From Neocallimastix lanati (nom. inval.) (taxonomy: Eukaryota > Neocallimastigomycota > Neocallimastigomycetes > Neocallimastigales > Neocallimastigaceae), in assembly GCA_016946835.1 (NCBI GenBank), contig JACVTC010000153.1, positions 1 through 25,000 of the forward strand: 25,000 nucleotides of DNA, in the 5' to 3' direction. The translations under genes were made by a program, and so were the position numbers. Below the pieces are notes generated by a model. That model searched no databases, had not been told where the DNA came from, and was given only the letters and a program-made list of their open reading frames with translations. Positions 10,301-18,199 of the stretch are shown piece by piece. Each line of letters begins with the position of its first letter. The stretch's first letter is position 1.

Positions 10301-11804
10301 TGATATTGTTCTATGCGCACCGTCAAGAACTAAGTTGAAAAAAATGCTTAAGAAGGTAAATGAATGGGCTAAATTTAATATGATGAATTTTGGAATTAAT
10401 AAGTGTGCAACGATGGTGATTCGACCAGACACACCTCTTTTTCAAAATAAAAGAGATCCTACTTTTTATCTTGCTGGTCAACCAATTCCAATAACTAAAT
10501 GTTATACCTATTTAGGTATACCATTTGATAAAAGCTTATCGTTGAAACCTATTATTAAATTACTTAACTCTAAAGTAACTAAAGCTCTCTTTTCTGTTAG
10601 TAAATTTCTTTCAAATTCCAAAATTCCTATTCCATTTAAGAAGATTATAATTAACTCTTATGTACTTAGTAAAGTCTCTTACTTTGCACCTTTACTTGGT
10701 TCGAATAAAACGAGAACAAATAATACTCAGAAATTAATTAATAAAGGATTAAGATGGATTGCAGGTATACAAAAAGCCAAATCATTTATTAATGTATATT
10801 CTATTTCAAAAGATTTACATATTCCTCCATTGTCAGCTAAGTGTGCTTTGTCTCAGGTCAAATGTTTTGATAAATGGAAAAATTCAAATTGTATTATTTC
10901 CTATTTAGTTAATAATATTCCAAAATCTAGAAAATATACATGGACAAAAGAAAGTAGAACTCTTAAACGTAAACTAGAGAAAAGAGGTAATAACGATAAT
11001 AAAATCAAGGATTTTTATTGGAAAAGAGATATGAAAATCAATTCTATTAAAGCTGAGTTTTATGACAAAAACAAATTCGAAGAAACATCAAAATTTATAA
11101 AACTTTGTTATGACTATCCTGATCTTTCATATGGTTTCTATTGGCTATTGAGAGCACGAAGCGGATATAGATTAGATGCTAGAATTGCTAAAGCTGCAAA
11201 AATAGTGGACCAAATGTGTCCTAATTTTTGTCCCTGTTGTAAAAGTAATAAACAATGGATAAGTCATTGGTTAATTGATTGTCCCTTTTTCAATCATACT
11301 CGTAGTAAAGTTAATGATAAAATTTTATTTTTATATAATGCTTTTTACCGTGGCAACCTAACAAATGATATTGTTAATAGTAATAATGATAATAGTAATA
11401 GTAATAATAGTAATAGTTATAATAGTAATAATAATATTAGTAATAGTATTTTTAGTAATGTTAGTAATAGTATTGAAAATAATGTGTATATTGATTCTAG
11501 TGTGTGTGAAAAAGTGTTTAATTTCCTTCTTGGAGGTCGAAGTATTAATAACAGTACAAGGGAATGGAAGGATCTATTTAAGTGCCAGATGAAATCAGGT
11601 GCTTATTCTGATACTCCGTTCTTAGTGGTTACTGCGGCACTTCTCCAATCGATTATACCTATTGCTATTGGCCAGCAATGGTCTTTATTCAATAGGTTCA
11701 AATCGAATCGTACTACTACTACCAAGAGCGTCAATGCTGAAGAAACAGTAAGACAGGCCAGCAGGGCTAGCGCAACCAATGAAGATCATAATTTTGTATC
11801 TTAA
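7353..11804 (+). CDS. LINE A polyprotein: RRM-like domain, APE endonuclease, reverse transcriptase, CCHC knuckle
   Basis: A 1483-residue retrotransposition protein that would nick target DNA and prime reverse transcription of its own RNA. Residues 20-115 look like a small beta-alpha-beta-beta-alpha-beta domain with an RNP2-like LLFIRGL. About 140-235 is Ser-rich and 240-260 Asn-rich. The APE/EEP endonuclease spans about 265-482 (SWNTNGW 269-275, QET 298-300, GDFN 409-412, D450-H451, SDH 474-476). The reverse transcriptase spans about 730-1060: GPDGIPIEF at 746-754, NYRGISLIN at 813-821, the first catalytic Asp in FLDLKKAYDSVP at 883-894, GVRQGCPLSP at 941-950 and FADD at 981-984. FADD replaces the common YADD. 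A knuckle C1293-x2-C1296-x8-H1305-x4-C1310 follows. The C-terminal ~100 residues (FLLGG at 1391-1395, then LLQSIIPIA) are conserved in the other copies but unrecognised. No RNase H was found. The start is the first ATG, and no frameshift or stop interrupts the frame. Confidence 0.95.
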   Translation: MEIQFIRNKNFILRGSRCHGIPMENTKLLFIRGLRSWPEIKMRRHLKKTLNELNDKILSVKRIANFNDAFFKIKIVGNEEELTSITDCIVNSFKRASINVINCSKRNHKYSFSSLKRKHFALSEKVNSSYNINLFTTSNSNADSSQNSNSSSNTDSCSSSSTSLSTSSSTGSSSSSSPSSSTISSSSSSTSSSTSSSSSSSSSSSTSSSSSSSSSSSTSSSSISNLCLNSVSSSDSNSNFSSINYNNSNNINNTHINNNTVKEFSLCVSWNTNGWNFDKKDSVEFFISMYKPLFLCFQETGNGSGSSSKYPCRVSLKNYKHFFKKANNEIPGKRGLYIGFHNSCQASLENNTYEYIISLYTYNFWNFTKCSIGNVYVPHSGHSLHARAARIEILSWLNSHSSHPSMLVGDFNLPTEKLSNLLSKFSNWKILPLWGSPISWSRGNRESDIDHAIVNDHMLDLLSYGTFIDFPPISDHKPLLIKGKCFSSVNSDNSFSLPKKTVKWDRLKCINEKESIFDNNYFSVLEEVIPDPNISIDDISKKFISTSFNIAKELNITSISEVRKSFFHMSQKIFNLQKLKMKLYKSIKRRGSYHNLDEFEELIDKYNRMCKIIHHMCNIYRKTEYQHWINTGCEYMKSHNPKKAWKWLKTTAKVDKFKNMSNSPVKDKNGKLATSTKEQLEVWHNHYKKLASSHSDINSALIEWYNKFSNGTIRYTRHNEWDINQDISIEEIREAILATPNFRASGPDGIPIEFYKALIPPDDENSVNNSSSGLNCLQKIYSRIWNGEFPSSWNEASIISIPKKGDDLSDCDNYRGISLINNGIKLISKIVSKRISEYGLKNNFIRPEQFGFRTKEECVSLFISIREICQRRKNDNKETYLAFLDLKKAYDSVPIGNILYKLDALGIRGKCYQFIKNLYLTSKASVKIDDQYSESFNIMKGVRQGCPLSPILFNLFINDIFNDVSELGIPLGESRCCGGLFADDIVLCAPSRTKLKKMLKKVNEWAKFNMMNFGINKCATMVIRPDTPLFQNKRDPTFYLAGQPIPITKCYTYLGIPFDKSLSLKPIIKLLNSKVTKALFSVSKFLSNSKIPIPFKKIIINSYVLSKVSYFAPLLGSNKTRTNNTQKLINKGLRWIAGIQKAKSFINVYSISKDLHIPPLSAKCALSQVKCFDKWKNSNCIISYLVNNIPKSRKYTWTKESRTLKRKLEKRGNNDNKIKDFYWKRDMKINSIKAEFYDKNKFEETSKFIKLCYDYPDLSYGFYWLLRARSGYRLDARIAKAAKIVDQMCPNFCPCCKSNKQWISHWLIDCPFFNHTRSKVNDKILFLYNAFYRGNLTNDIVNSNNDNSNSNNSNSYNSNNNISNSIFSNVSNSIENNVYIDSSVCEKVFNFLLGGRSINNSTREWKDLFKCQMKSGAYSDTPFLVVTAALLQSIIPIAIGQQWSLFNRFKSNRTTTTKSVNAEETVRQASRASATNEDHNFVS
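7763..8079 (+). repeat. TTCAAG hexanucleotide array encoding poly-Ser linker
   Basis: Imperfect tandem TTCAAG/TACAAG units encode about 100 residues that are nearly all Ser, with scattered Thr, between the N-terminal domain and the endonuclease of LINE A. The hexamer contains no stop in any frame, so spurious long frames appear on both strands (Lys-Phe, Leu-Asn and Leu-Glu repeats). Element E lacks the tract and has a much shorter linker, so it is a lineage-specific expansion. Confidence 0.9.
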
Positions 11805-12039
11805 AATTATGATTAACATTGCGAAGTCAAAGTTAATTATTATACTTCAGTATAATAATGCCCTTGTGAAGTCTTACAAATATTAATTAAATGAAACTAG
11901 AATATATTATACCATTATTTTATTTTTATTTTGTGTTGTGTTTTATTTTTTGTTTATTTTTTTATCTTTTTTTTTTATTATTTTATTACATGTATTTTAT
12001 CAAATATTTAATTAATAAAGATGAAACAAGTTTGCTGCC

Positions 12040-12075
<36 letters not shown>
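11805..12075 (+). other. LINE A 3' UTR and poly(A) tail
   Basis: The 238-nt 3' UTR is T-rich in its second half and has CATGTATTTT at 11989-11998 and a poly(A)-signal-like AATAAAG at 12014-12020, 22 nt before 33 A residues. The last unique bases are GCTGCCGTT. Copies B, C and F end identically, which marks this as the true transcript 3' end. Confidence 0.85.
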
Positions 12076-12080
<5 letters not shown>

Positions 12081-12088
12081 AATATTAT
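12076..12088. repeat. right target-site duplication of LINE A
   Basis: TATAAAATATTAT directly after the A-tail, matching 6681-6693. Confidence 0.75.
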
Positions 12089-12177
12089 AATTTTATAATA
12101 TATAATATTTTATTTCATGTATTTTATTATTTTTTTATTTCTTTAAAATCATGTAATTTTATTATTATTATAAAATA
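12085..12177. repeat. 93-bp direct repeat X, right copy
   Basis: Identical to 6597-6689. It overlaps the right target duplication by four bases (TTAT), which is what is expected if A inserted four bases into the second unit of a pre-existing perfect tandem duplication. It is followed directly by truncated LINE B. Confidence 0.9.
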
Positions 12178-12732
12178 ATGTGTATATTGATTCTAGTGTT
12201 TGTGAAAAAGTGTTTAATTTCCTTCTTGGAGGTCGAAGTATTAATAACAGTACAAGGGAATGGAAGGATCTATTTAAGTGCCAGATGAAATCAGGTGCTT
12301 ATTCTGATACTCCGTTCTTAGTGGTTACTGCGGCACTCCTCCAATCGATTATACCTATTGCAATTGACCAGCAATGGTCTTTGTTCAATAGGTTCAAATC
12401 GAATCGTACTACTACTACCAAGAGCGTCAATGCTGAAGAAACAGTAAGACAGGCCAGCAGGGCTAGCGCAACCAATGAAGATCATAATTTTGTATCTTAA
12501 AATTATGATTAACATTGCGAAGTCAAAGTTAATTATTATACTTCAGTATAATAATGCCCTTGTGAAGTCTTACAAATATTAATTAAATGAAACTAGAATA
12601 TATTATACCATTATTTTATTTTTATTTTGTGTTTTATTTTTTGTTTATTTTTTTTCTTTTTTTTTTTTTATTATTTTATTACATGTATTTTATCAAATAT
12701 TTAATTAATAAAGATGAAACAAGTTTGCTGCC

Positions 12733-12785
<53 letters not shown>
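12178..12785 (+). mobile_element. 5'-truncated LINE copy B (A-type)
   Basis: A copy corresponding to the last ~590 bp of element A: the final ~106 codons, the full 3' UTR and a 50-A tail (12736-12785). The left junction lies in AAAATAAT, which occurs both in the target and in the LINE, so 5' joining probably used microhomology. Differences from A are few (for example GTGTTTGTG versus GTGTGTGTG), so it is a young insertion. Copy C begins with no spacer after its poly(A). Confidence 0.92.
12180..12500 (+). pseudogene. C-terminal fragment of LINE ORF in copy B
   Basis: Encodes the last ~106 residues of the A-type protein (VYIDSSVCEKVFNFLLGG and onward to the same HNFVS terminus) with an almost identical sequence, including one Gly-to-Asp change (AIDQQW versus AIGQQW). 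It lacks endonuclease, reverse transcriptase and knuckle, so it is a dead fragment. The ATG it opens with is coincidental. Confidence 0.88.
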
Positions 12786-12787
<2 letters not shown>

Positions 12788-13015
12788 ATTAACATTGCGA
12801 AGTCAAAGTTAATTATTATACTTCAGTATAATAATGCCCTTGTGAAGTCTTACAAATATTAATTAAATGAAACTAGAATATATTATACCATTATTTTATT
12901 TTTATTTTGTGTTTTATTTTTTTTTTATTTTTTTATCTTTTTTTTTTTTTTTATTATTTTATTACATGTATTTTATCAAATATTTAATTAATAAAGATGA
13001 AACAAGTTTGCTGCC

Positions 13016-13049
<34 letters not shown>
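12786..13049 (+). mobile_element. 5'-truncated LINE copy C (A-type, 3' UTR only)
   Basis: Starts at TGATTAACATTGCG, equivalent to A position 11811, and contains only the 3' UTR (CATGTATTTT and AATAAAG included) plus a 31-A tail (13019-13049). It is fused directly to B's poly(A) on the left and to fragment D on the right, without unique flanking DNA. Confidence 0.92.
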
Positions 13050-13051
<2 letters not shown>

Positions 13052-13240
13052 GAAAAAGCTCAAACTGCTTTTAATCGAGGTTTGTATTGGAGTTTCGGGT
13101 TTAAAAATAAAACCTCCAATACTTCAATTTACAATATGTCTAAGGAACTTTCTATACCTCCTATAGCTAGTTTTTGTGCTAAGGCGATGATTCGATGCTT
13201 TAAAAAGTGGAAAGATTCTTCTTGTATTATTTCTCATTTA
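13052..13240 (+). pseudogene. LINE D ORF fragment, left part
   Basis: 63 codons open throughout. They encode the segment just after the reverse transcriptase, with MSKELSIPPIASFCAKA, aligning with A (ISKDLHIPPLSAKCALS) and E (LSRDLSIPPIAGVCAAL). It ends at CIISHL and resumes in the same frame at 18200. The sequence clearly differs from both A and E, so D represents a third subfamily. Confidence 0.88.
13226..13240. repeat. left target-site duplication of LINE E (15 bp)
   Basis: ATTATTTCTCATTTA, repeated exactly at 18185-18199. Bases outside the pair differ (T before and C after on the left; A before and G after on the right), so 15 bp is the full length. Confidence 0.96.
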
Positions 13241-13827
13241 CCCAATGATGGAACCGAAGCTGTATGGTTTCTGAGGGGGTTCAGCAATTAGTATTATAAT
13301 AAAATTTAAATTACTTTTCAATTTTTAATGCAATCTTTATTTTTTATATAAATCATAACTGTATTTTAAAATCAATTTTTCAACCAAAAGAAATTTTTAC
13401 ACTATACTACTAACAATATTGTTTTTATTTTTTTTTTCTCCTTTATTTCTAAAGTTTTTCTATTCTATATATTTATATATATTATATATATATATATTTT
13501 TTTTCTATCTTTATATATTTTACTTTATATTTTTATATAAATTTTTACTTTAGGTTTTTAATTTTCATATCCTTTTAAAATATTTTTTATTTTTTACTTA
13601 AAATAAATATATTATTTTACATTATATTTTATTGAATAAATAATTTTTCCACTAACTATTGTTTTTTAATATATCTTAGGAAATTCAATTCATGTGAAAC
13701 AATTAACTTTTATATTCAGTAAATTTAAATGTTAATAATTTATATATAATTCTTTGGTATTCAATCCTTATAATAAATTCACAATAAATAGAAATTAAGT
13801 CAGTTCTGTTATCATCAAACTCTAAAC

Positions 13828-16800
13828 ATGGATGCTTCTAGCTCAGTTAATAATACTCCCTTCCATCGTGGTTTCTATTGCTTCGGTAATCATATGAACA
13901 ATTATAGCCTTATCTTTATCCATAACCTTAATTCTTGGTCCCCTAGTAATCTAATGGCTCAAGTTATTAGTAAGATCCCTAACTACAATGAAATTATTCC
14001 ATATGTTAAAAAACTTTTTTCTCCAAGGTACGGCTCATACTTCATTATTAGGGTTAATAAACACAAAAATGATCTCAAATTTTTCGATGTTTTAGATTTC
14101 TTAAGAGATAAAATTCCTGAAACAGCTAAAATTACCTGGACCTTGTGTAATAAACTTAAACAAATGAACAAGTCAAGAAAATCTAATAATATTGATGTTG
14201 AACTTAATCCTATGGCGAAAGATTTTTTCTCTAGCCATCTAAATTCAAATTCTTCTTTCTTTAATCTCTGTGTTAGTTGGAATATTAACGGTTGGAATAC
14301 TGAAAAACGTGATAGCATTTTATATCTCAACTCTATTTTCAAACCTATATGTATCTATTTACAAGAAACTGGAAAAAGTAAATATCTTCCAAAAGATGTT
14401 TCATCACCATTAATTCCATATTACAACTCAGTTTTCCTTAGAGCTAATCCTAAAATCCCTGGTATGAGAGGACTCTTTATTGGTGTTCATTCTTCGTGCT
14501 CTTTTTTCCAAGAACCGTTTTTATACAAATATATCATTTCAGTAAATATTACTTCTTTCTGGAATCAAAAATGTACTATTGGTAATATCTACTTCCCTCA
14601 AAGCAAATGGAAGGAAGAAAGACTAGCTGCTTTTGATGAACTTTCTCAATGGTTACGTTTTCACAATAGAAAAAACGTTCCTGCTGTCCTAGTTGGTGAT
14701 TTTAACATGTCATTAAAGAAGATCAAAACATACATTTCAAATAATTTTCCTAATTGGTATATTGCTCCCTTATATGGTAATAAATTTACTTATGCCAAAG
14801 GTTCTAGATCATCTTGTATTGACCATGTCATATATAATGAGGCTTTGGCAGCTCATTTTAATAAAACCTCGGTTTGCACTTCATTTTATGGTATTTCTGA
14901 TCATAAATCTATTATACTTTCTTGCAACAAAGTTCTCTCCGATGGCTTTATAAGGCCTGCTAAAGTTTCTAAATGGTCTACACATATTTGTAAAACAAAA
15001 AATTCAGATATTTTATCACATAATTATTTTTCAATCTTAGCAAATGACCTCGATTCTCACTACAATTCGCTCACGGCAGATGAAATGGTAGAAAAATTTA
15101 TCAATACAGCAAATAATATCGGGAAGGATATTAAGGCTTTCATTCCAACAAATTTAAAGGGCTCTGCTTTTCATTGTCCTTATTTCATTAAAAGACTGTC
15201 TCATGAAAAACATATTGCATTTCGAAATATTAAGCCTTACTTTAACTGTGAAAATGTTGATAATTACCTTGAACAATTTAATAAATATGAAAAACTTTGC
15301 AAATTAATCAAGAAAACAAAGAGCAAATTTCGTTCTGCTAGATTTAAAGCTAATATAGTAAAAATTGGTAATTATTTTTTGAATAAAGATTTCAAAAATG
15401 GTTGGAAATGTTTAAAAAAAATGGCTAAACCATCGTATTCATCTACCTCCCCTACTTGCATAAAATCTAAATTTGGTCAAGATATTATCTCTCCTACTAA
15501 ACAATTAGATAGATGGGCTGAATATTATATAGATCTAGCTTCTGATCCCTCAGGTCACAGCCTTAATCGTAACTTCTGGATCCATGCTTTAAGGAATATT
15601 AGTCTTAGATCCTCTGCCTGGAATATCAACGATCCCATTACGGTTGACGATATTAAAAAAACAATTTCATCTATGAAAAACAACAAAGCACCCGGCCCCG
15701 ATGGTATCCCGATTGAATTCTACAAAGCTCTGTTTTGCAATGAAGAATTACTAGAAACACATCCTGTTGCTGGAAAGTGTCTTAAATTGATTTTTAATAA
15801 AATATGGAATGGGTCTTTTCCTAAAAAATGGAACTCAGCTTCTATTGTATCAATCCCTAAGAAAGGTGACCTATCAGATTGTAGTAATTATCGAGGTATT
15901 TCTCTCATTAATGTTGGACTGAAAATCATTTCAAAAATTGTAACAGATAGAATATCTTCTTACGCACTCTCACACAATTTCATTAGACCTGAACAATTTG
16001 GCTTTCGCAACCGTGAAGAATGCATTAGTTTGTTCATTTCCGTTAGAGAAATATGCCAAAGAAGAAAATTTCAAGGAAAATTCACATATTTAGCCTTTTT
16101 AGATCTTAAAAAAGCTTATGATTCAGTTCCTATTTTTAACATTCTTACTAAATTATATCATTATGGCGTACGTGGTAGATGTTTTGATTTTCTTTGTAAT
16201 TTATATACTTCATCTAAAGCTCGTGCTCGATTTGCTTCAATGTTATCAAATGAATTTCCTATTAAAAGAGGTGTTCGTCAAGGTTGTCCATTATCTCCAA
16301 TTTTATTCAATTTATTCATCAATGATATACTAAATGACTGTGAAAAGTATGGTGTTAATATTGGAAGAAAAAAGTGTTGTGGTGGACTCTTTGCTGATGA
16401 TGTTGTTCTAATTGCTCCAAGTGCAAAAAATTTAGAAAAATTACTAAAAAAGGTACATAAATGGGCTAATTTAAATGAAATGACTTTTGGTATTGAAAAA
16501 TGTGCAACTATGGTTATAAAACCAATGAACTTCCAATCTCCTCCAAACTATAGTGACCCAACCTTCTATTTAGGAATGAATGCTATTCCTAAAGTTTCTA
16601 GTTATATTTATCTTGGTATTCCTTTTTCTGATGATCTCTTACTAGAACACATTATATCTCACATGCATTTTAAAGTTAGAAAATCCCTTCTTTCATTTAC
16701 ACATTTCTTCTCAAATAAACTTATCCCTATTGCATACAAGAAAAAAGTTCTTCAATCCTTTGTTATTAGTAAAGTAATTTATTATTCTCCTTTACTTGGT

Positions 16801-17991
16801 TCAAACAAATCCAGAACGGCCAGAATTCAAACATTAATTAATACTGGTCTATTTTGGTGTATCGGCTCCTTCTCTAAAAATGGTAAAACAAGTTCAGAAG
16901 ACAATGACTATATTAGACATAATTCTACTATGAGTACTTATGCTTTATCTCGAGATCTAAGCATTCCTCCTATTGCTGGTGTCTGCGCAGCCTTACAGAT
17001 TAAATCATTTGCAAAATGGAGTAAATCAAACTGTATTATAAAGGATCTTATTAAATCTATTCCCAAAATGCATCATTATTCCTGGACTAAAGAATCTAGA
17101 ACACTGTATAAAAAAATCAAAAAATATAAATGTGAAAAATATGACGATATTTTAGAACGTTACTGGAAATCAGTTGCCAAATTTCAAGGTATTAAAGGTC
17201 AAAATTACGATCGTAATAAGTTCTCAAACAATAAAGCTATAATTATGCTTAGTTTAAAATATCCCCAATTCAACTTAGGGTTTTCGTGGATTATTCGTTT
17301 ACGCTGTGGTTATAAATACAATACTACTATTGCTATTAGAATGGGTAGAGTTTCAGAAGATTGTCCCAAGTCTTGCCCCTGTTGTGGCGAAGATAAACAA
17401 TCTTTTGAACATTGGATTTTTAAATGCGATGCTCTTGCATCTTTTAGATGGAATTCTTTAAATTTCATCGATGATCTCTATGTTTTATTCCTTAGGAAGA
17501 TTAGAGTGTTTAATCCTCTTTCTTCCTATGACTCTATTTCTAATTTTGAAGATTATATCAATCATTATATATACTTGTTCCTTCTTGGTGGGACTTTAGT
17601 TTTAAATGAGCTACATTTCGATAGTGGGGAACAGAGACAATTAAATGAACTACTTTTCAAAGGTTCATCTGAGTCACCTGTTCCAAAAATTGTGGGCTTG
17701 GCGGAATTCTTAACAAGTGCAATACCTATCATTAGTAGTTCGTTTGAGCTATTATTTGATAGGTATTGCAAAATATCAAACTTATCCAAGAGCGTCGACG
17801 TCGTACTGATAAGGCATAATGATAATACAGGATCGTCATCTATTGCTACGAAGGATGAATCTCTCCCTAGTAGTTCAATAAATGATGAGTCCGGGGAGAG
17901 TTTAGTGGACACCACACTATCTATTTTAAAGATGTTACTTCTAGGTTTTATTTCTTTTTTATTTGATAGGAAGGGAAAAATTCCCGCATAG
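13828..17991 (+). CDS. LINE E polyprotein: RRM-like domain, APE endonuclease, reverse transcriptase, CCHC knuckle
   Basis: 1387 residues with the same plan as LINE A. The N-terminal RRM-like domain spans about 14-110 (LIFIHNL at 28-34 resembles RNP2; GSYFIIRV at 69-76 resembles RNP1). The APE/EEP endonuclease spans about 147-365 (SWNINGW 150-156, QET 179-181, GDFN 290-293, D332-H333, SDH 357-359). The reverse transcriptase spans about 605-940 (GPDGIPIEFY 623-632, NYRGISLIN 687-695, FLDLKKAYDSVP 757-768, GVRQGCPLSP 815-824, FADD 855-858). The knuckle is C1183-x2-C1186-x8-H1195-x4-C1200. The unrecognised C-terminal domain has FLLGG (1251-1255), VGLAEFLTSAIPI (1289-1301) and KSVDVV (1321-1326). 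It lacks A's poly-Ser linker. A hydrophobic stretch near 1364-1379 (SILKMLLLGFISFLF) at the extreme C-terminus is absent from A and D. No RNase H was found. The first ATG opens the frame, and no stop or frameshift occurs. Confidence 0.95.
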   Translation: MDASSSVNNTPFHRGFYCFGNHMNNYSLIFIHNLNSWSPSNLMAQVISKIPNYNEIIPYVKKLFSPRYGSYFIIRVNKHKNDLKFFDVLDFLRDKIPETAKITWTLCNKLKQMNKSRKSNNIDVELNPMAKDFFSSHLNSNSSFFNLCVSWNINGWNTEKRDSILYLNSIFKPICIYLQETGKSKYLPKDVSSPLIPYYNSVFLRANPKIPGMRGLFIGVHSSCSFFQEPFLYKYIISVNITSFWNQKCTIGNIYFPQSKWKEERLAAFDELSQWLRFHNRKNVPAVLVGDFNMSLKKIKTYISNNFPNWYIAPLYGNKFTYAKGSRSSCIDHVIYNEALAAHFNKTSVCTSFYGISDHKSIILSCNKVLSDGFIRPAKVSKWSTHICKTKNSDILSHNYFSILANDLDSHYNSLTADEMVEKFINTANNIGKDIKAFIPTNLKGSAFHCPYFIKRLSHEKHIAFRNIKPYFNCENVDNYLEQFNKYEKLCKLIKKTKSKFRSARFKANIVKIGNYFLNKDFKNGWKCLKKMAKPSYSSTSPTCIKSKFGQDIISPTKQLDRWAEYYIDLASDPSGHSLNRNFWIHALRNISLRSSAWNINDPITVDDIKKTISSMKNNKAPGPDGIPIEFYKALFCNEELLETHPVAGKCLKLIFNKIWNGSFPKKWNSASIVSIPKKGDLSDCSNYRGISLINVGLKIISKIVTDRISSYALSHNFIRPEQFGFRNREECISLFISVREICQRRKFQGKFTYLAFLDLKKAYDSVPIFNILTKLYHYGVRGRCFDFLCNLYTSSKARARFASMLSNEFPIKRGVRQGCPLSPILFNLFINDILNDCEKYGVNIGRKKCCGGLFADDVVLIAPSAKNLEKLLKKVHKWANLNEMTFGIEKCATMVIKPMNFQSPPNYSDPTFYLGMNAIPKVSSYIYLGIPFSDDLLLEHIISHMHFKVRKSLLSFTHFFSNKLIPIAYKKKVLQSFVISKVIYYSPLLGSNKSRTARIQTLINTGLFWCIGSFSKNGKTSSEDNDYIRHNSTMSTYALSRDLSIPPIAGVCAALQIKSFAKWSKSNCIIKDLIKSIPKMHHYSWTKESRTLYKKIKKYKCEKYDDILERYWKSVAKFQGIKGQNYDRNKFSNNKAIIMLSLKYPQFNLGFSWIIRLRCGYKYNTTIAIRMGRVSEDCPKSCPCCGEDKQSFEHWIFKCDALASFRWNSLNFIDDLYVLFLRKIRVFNPLSSYDSISNFEDYINHYIYLFLLGGTLVLNELHFDSGEQRQLNELLFKGSSESPVPKIVGLAEFLTSAIPIISSSFELLFDRYCKISNLSKSVDVVLIRHNDNTGSSSIATKDESLPSSSINDESGESLVDTTLSILKMLLLGFISFLFDRKGKIPA

Positions 17992-18154
17992 TACAACTTG
18001 CCGAAATACATAGTATTATCGAGCTTTTTTATTTTTTTATTTTTTATTTTTTTATTTTTTATTTTTTTATTTTTAATTTCAAATGTACTTTTCACCTACA
18101 TGTATTTTTTAAAATAAAATTTAATAAAGTTTTGGAAGTGTATTCTCTTCCCTG

Positions 18155-18184
<30 letters not shown>
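17992..18184 (+). other. LINE E 3' UTR and poly(A) tail
   Basis: Contains a slippage-prone ATTTTTTATTTTTTT array (about 18022-18075), CATGTATTTT (18099-18108), AATAAAG (18123-18129) and CCTGTCT just before the A-tail. The box order matches the 3' UTRs of A and D. Confidence 0.85.
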
Positions 18185-18187
<3 letters not shown>

Positions 18188-18199
18188 ATTTCTCATTTA
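18185..18199. repeat. right target-site duplication of LINE E
   Basis: ATTATTTCTCATTTA directly after the poly(A) of E, identical to 13226-13240. Confidence 0.96.

Larger units (their letters stand above)
6694..12075 (+). mobile_element. full-length APE-type LINE (element A), intact
   Basis: A complete non-LTR retrotransposon of about 5.4 kb. It has a 659-nt leader (6694-7352) with three strong hairpins, a single uninterrupted ORF (7353-11804), a 238-nt 3' UTR with CATGTATTTT (11989-11998) and AATAAAG (12014-12020), and a 33-A tail (12043-12075). A 13-bp target-site duplication brackets it. It is the source type for the truncated copies B, C and F, which share its 3' end. A and B differ at only a handful of positions over several hundred bases, so the family moved recently. 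The intact ORF suggests the copy could still be active. Clade assignment (L1/Tx1-, Tad- or RTE-like) is not possible by eye. Confidence 0.93.
13050..13240 (+). mobile_element. LINE D, left half (5'-truncated, interrupted by E)
   Basis: Begins immediately after the poly(A) of copy C and runs to the insertion point of element E at 13240. The remainder of the same element is 18185-19222. Removing E and one copy of the 15-bp duplication restores a continuous frame, so D is one older insertion split in two. Confidence 0.92.
13241..18184 (+). mobile_element. full-length APE-type LINE (element E), intact, nested in D
   Basis: A complete 4.9-kb non-LTR retrotransposon: a 587-nt leader starting CCCAATGATG, one ORF (13828-17991), a 166-nt 3' UTR and an A-tail from 18158. 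The exact 15-bp duplication and restoration of D's frame fix both ends to the base. Its protein shares the domain order of A but is considerably diverged, so it belongs to a different subfamily. The intact ORF and perfect duplication point to a recent insertion. Confidence 0.96.

Noticed and set aside
6597-12177. 93-bp X copies as a very long target-site duplication of LINE A
   Set aside because: The boundaries do not fit: A is followed by nine bases (TATAAAATA) before X begins and preceded by four bases after X ends. A 13-bp duplication across a pre-existing X-X tandem explains all bases.
11891-12178. Small hydrophobic ORF (MKLEYIIPLF...) in the A-type 3' UTR, also open in copies B and C
   Set aside because: The T-rich tract has few stops in any frame, the frame has no stop before the poly(A), and agreement among three copies is weak evidence. 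Treated as UTR.
13082-13291. Short ORF crossing 13240 into the leader of LINE E
   Set aside because: The frame is a fusion of D's fragment with E's 5' leader created by the insertion; the part after 13240 is not coding.
17565-18095. 176-codon minus-strand ORF opposite the end of LINE E
   Set aside because: Its N-terminus is a Lys/Ile/Asn repeat from the T-rich 3' UTR, and the rest is antisense of the conserved LINE C-terminal domain.
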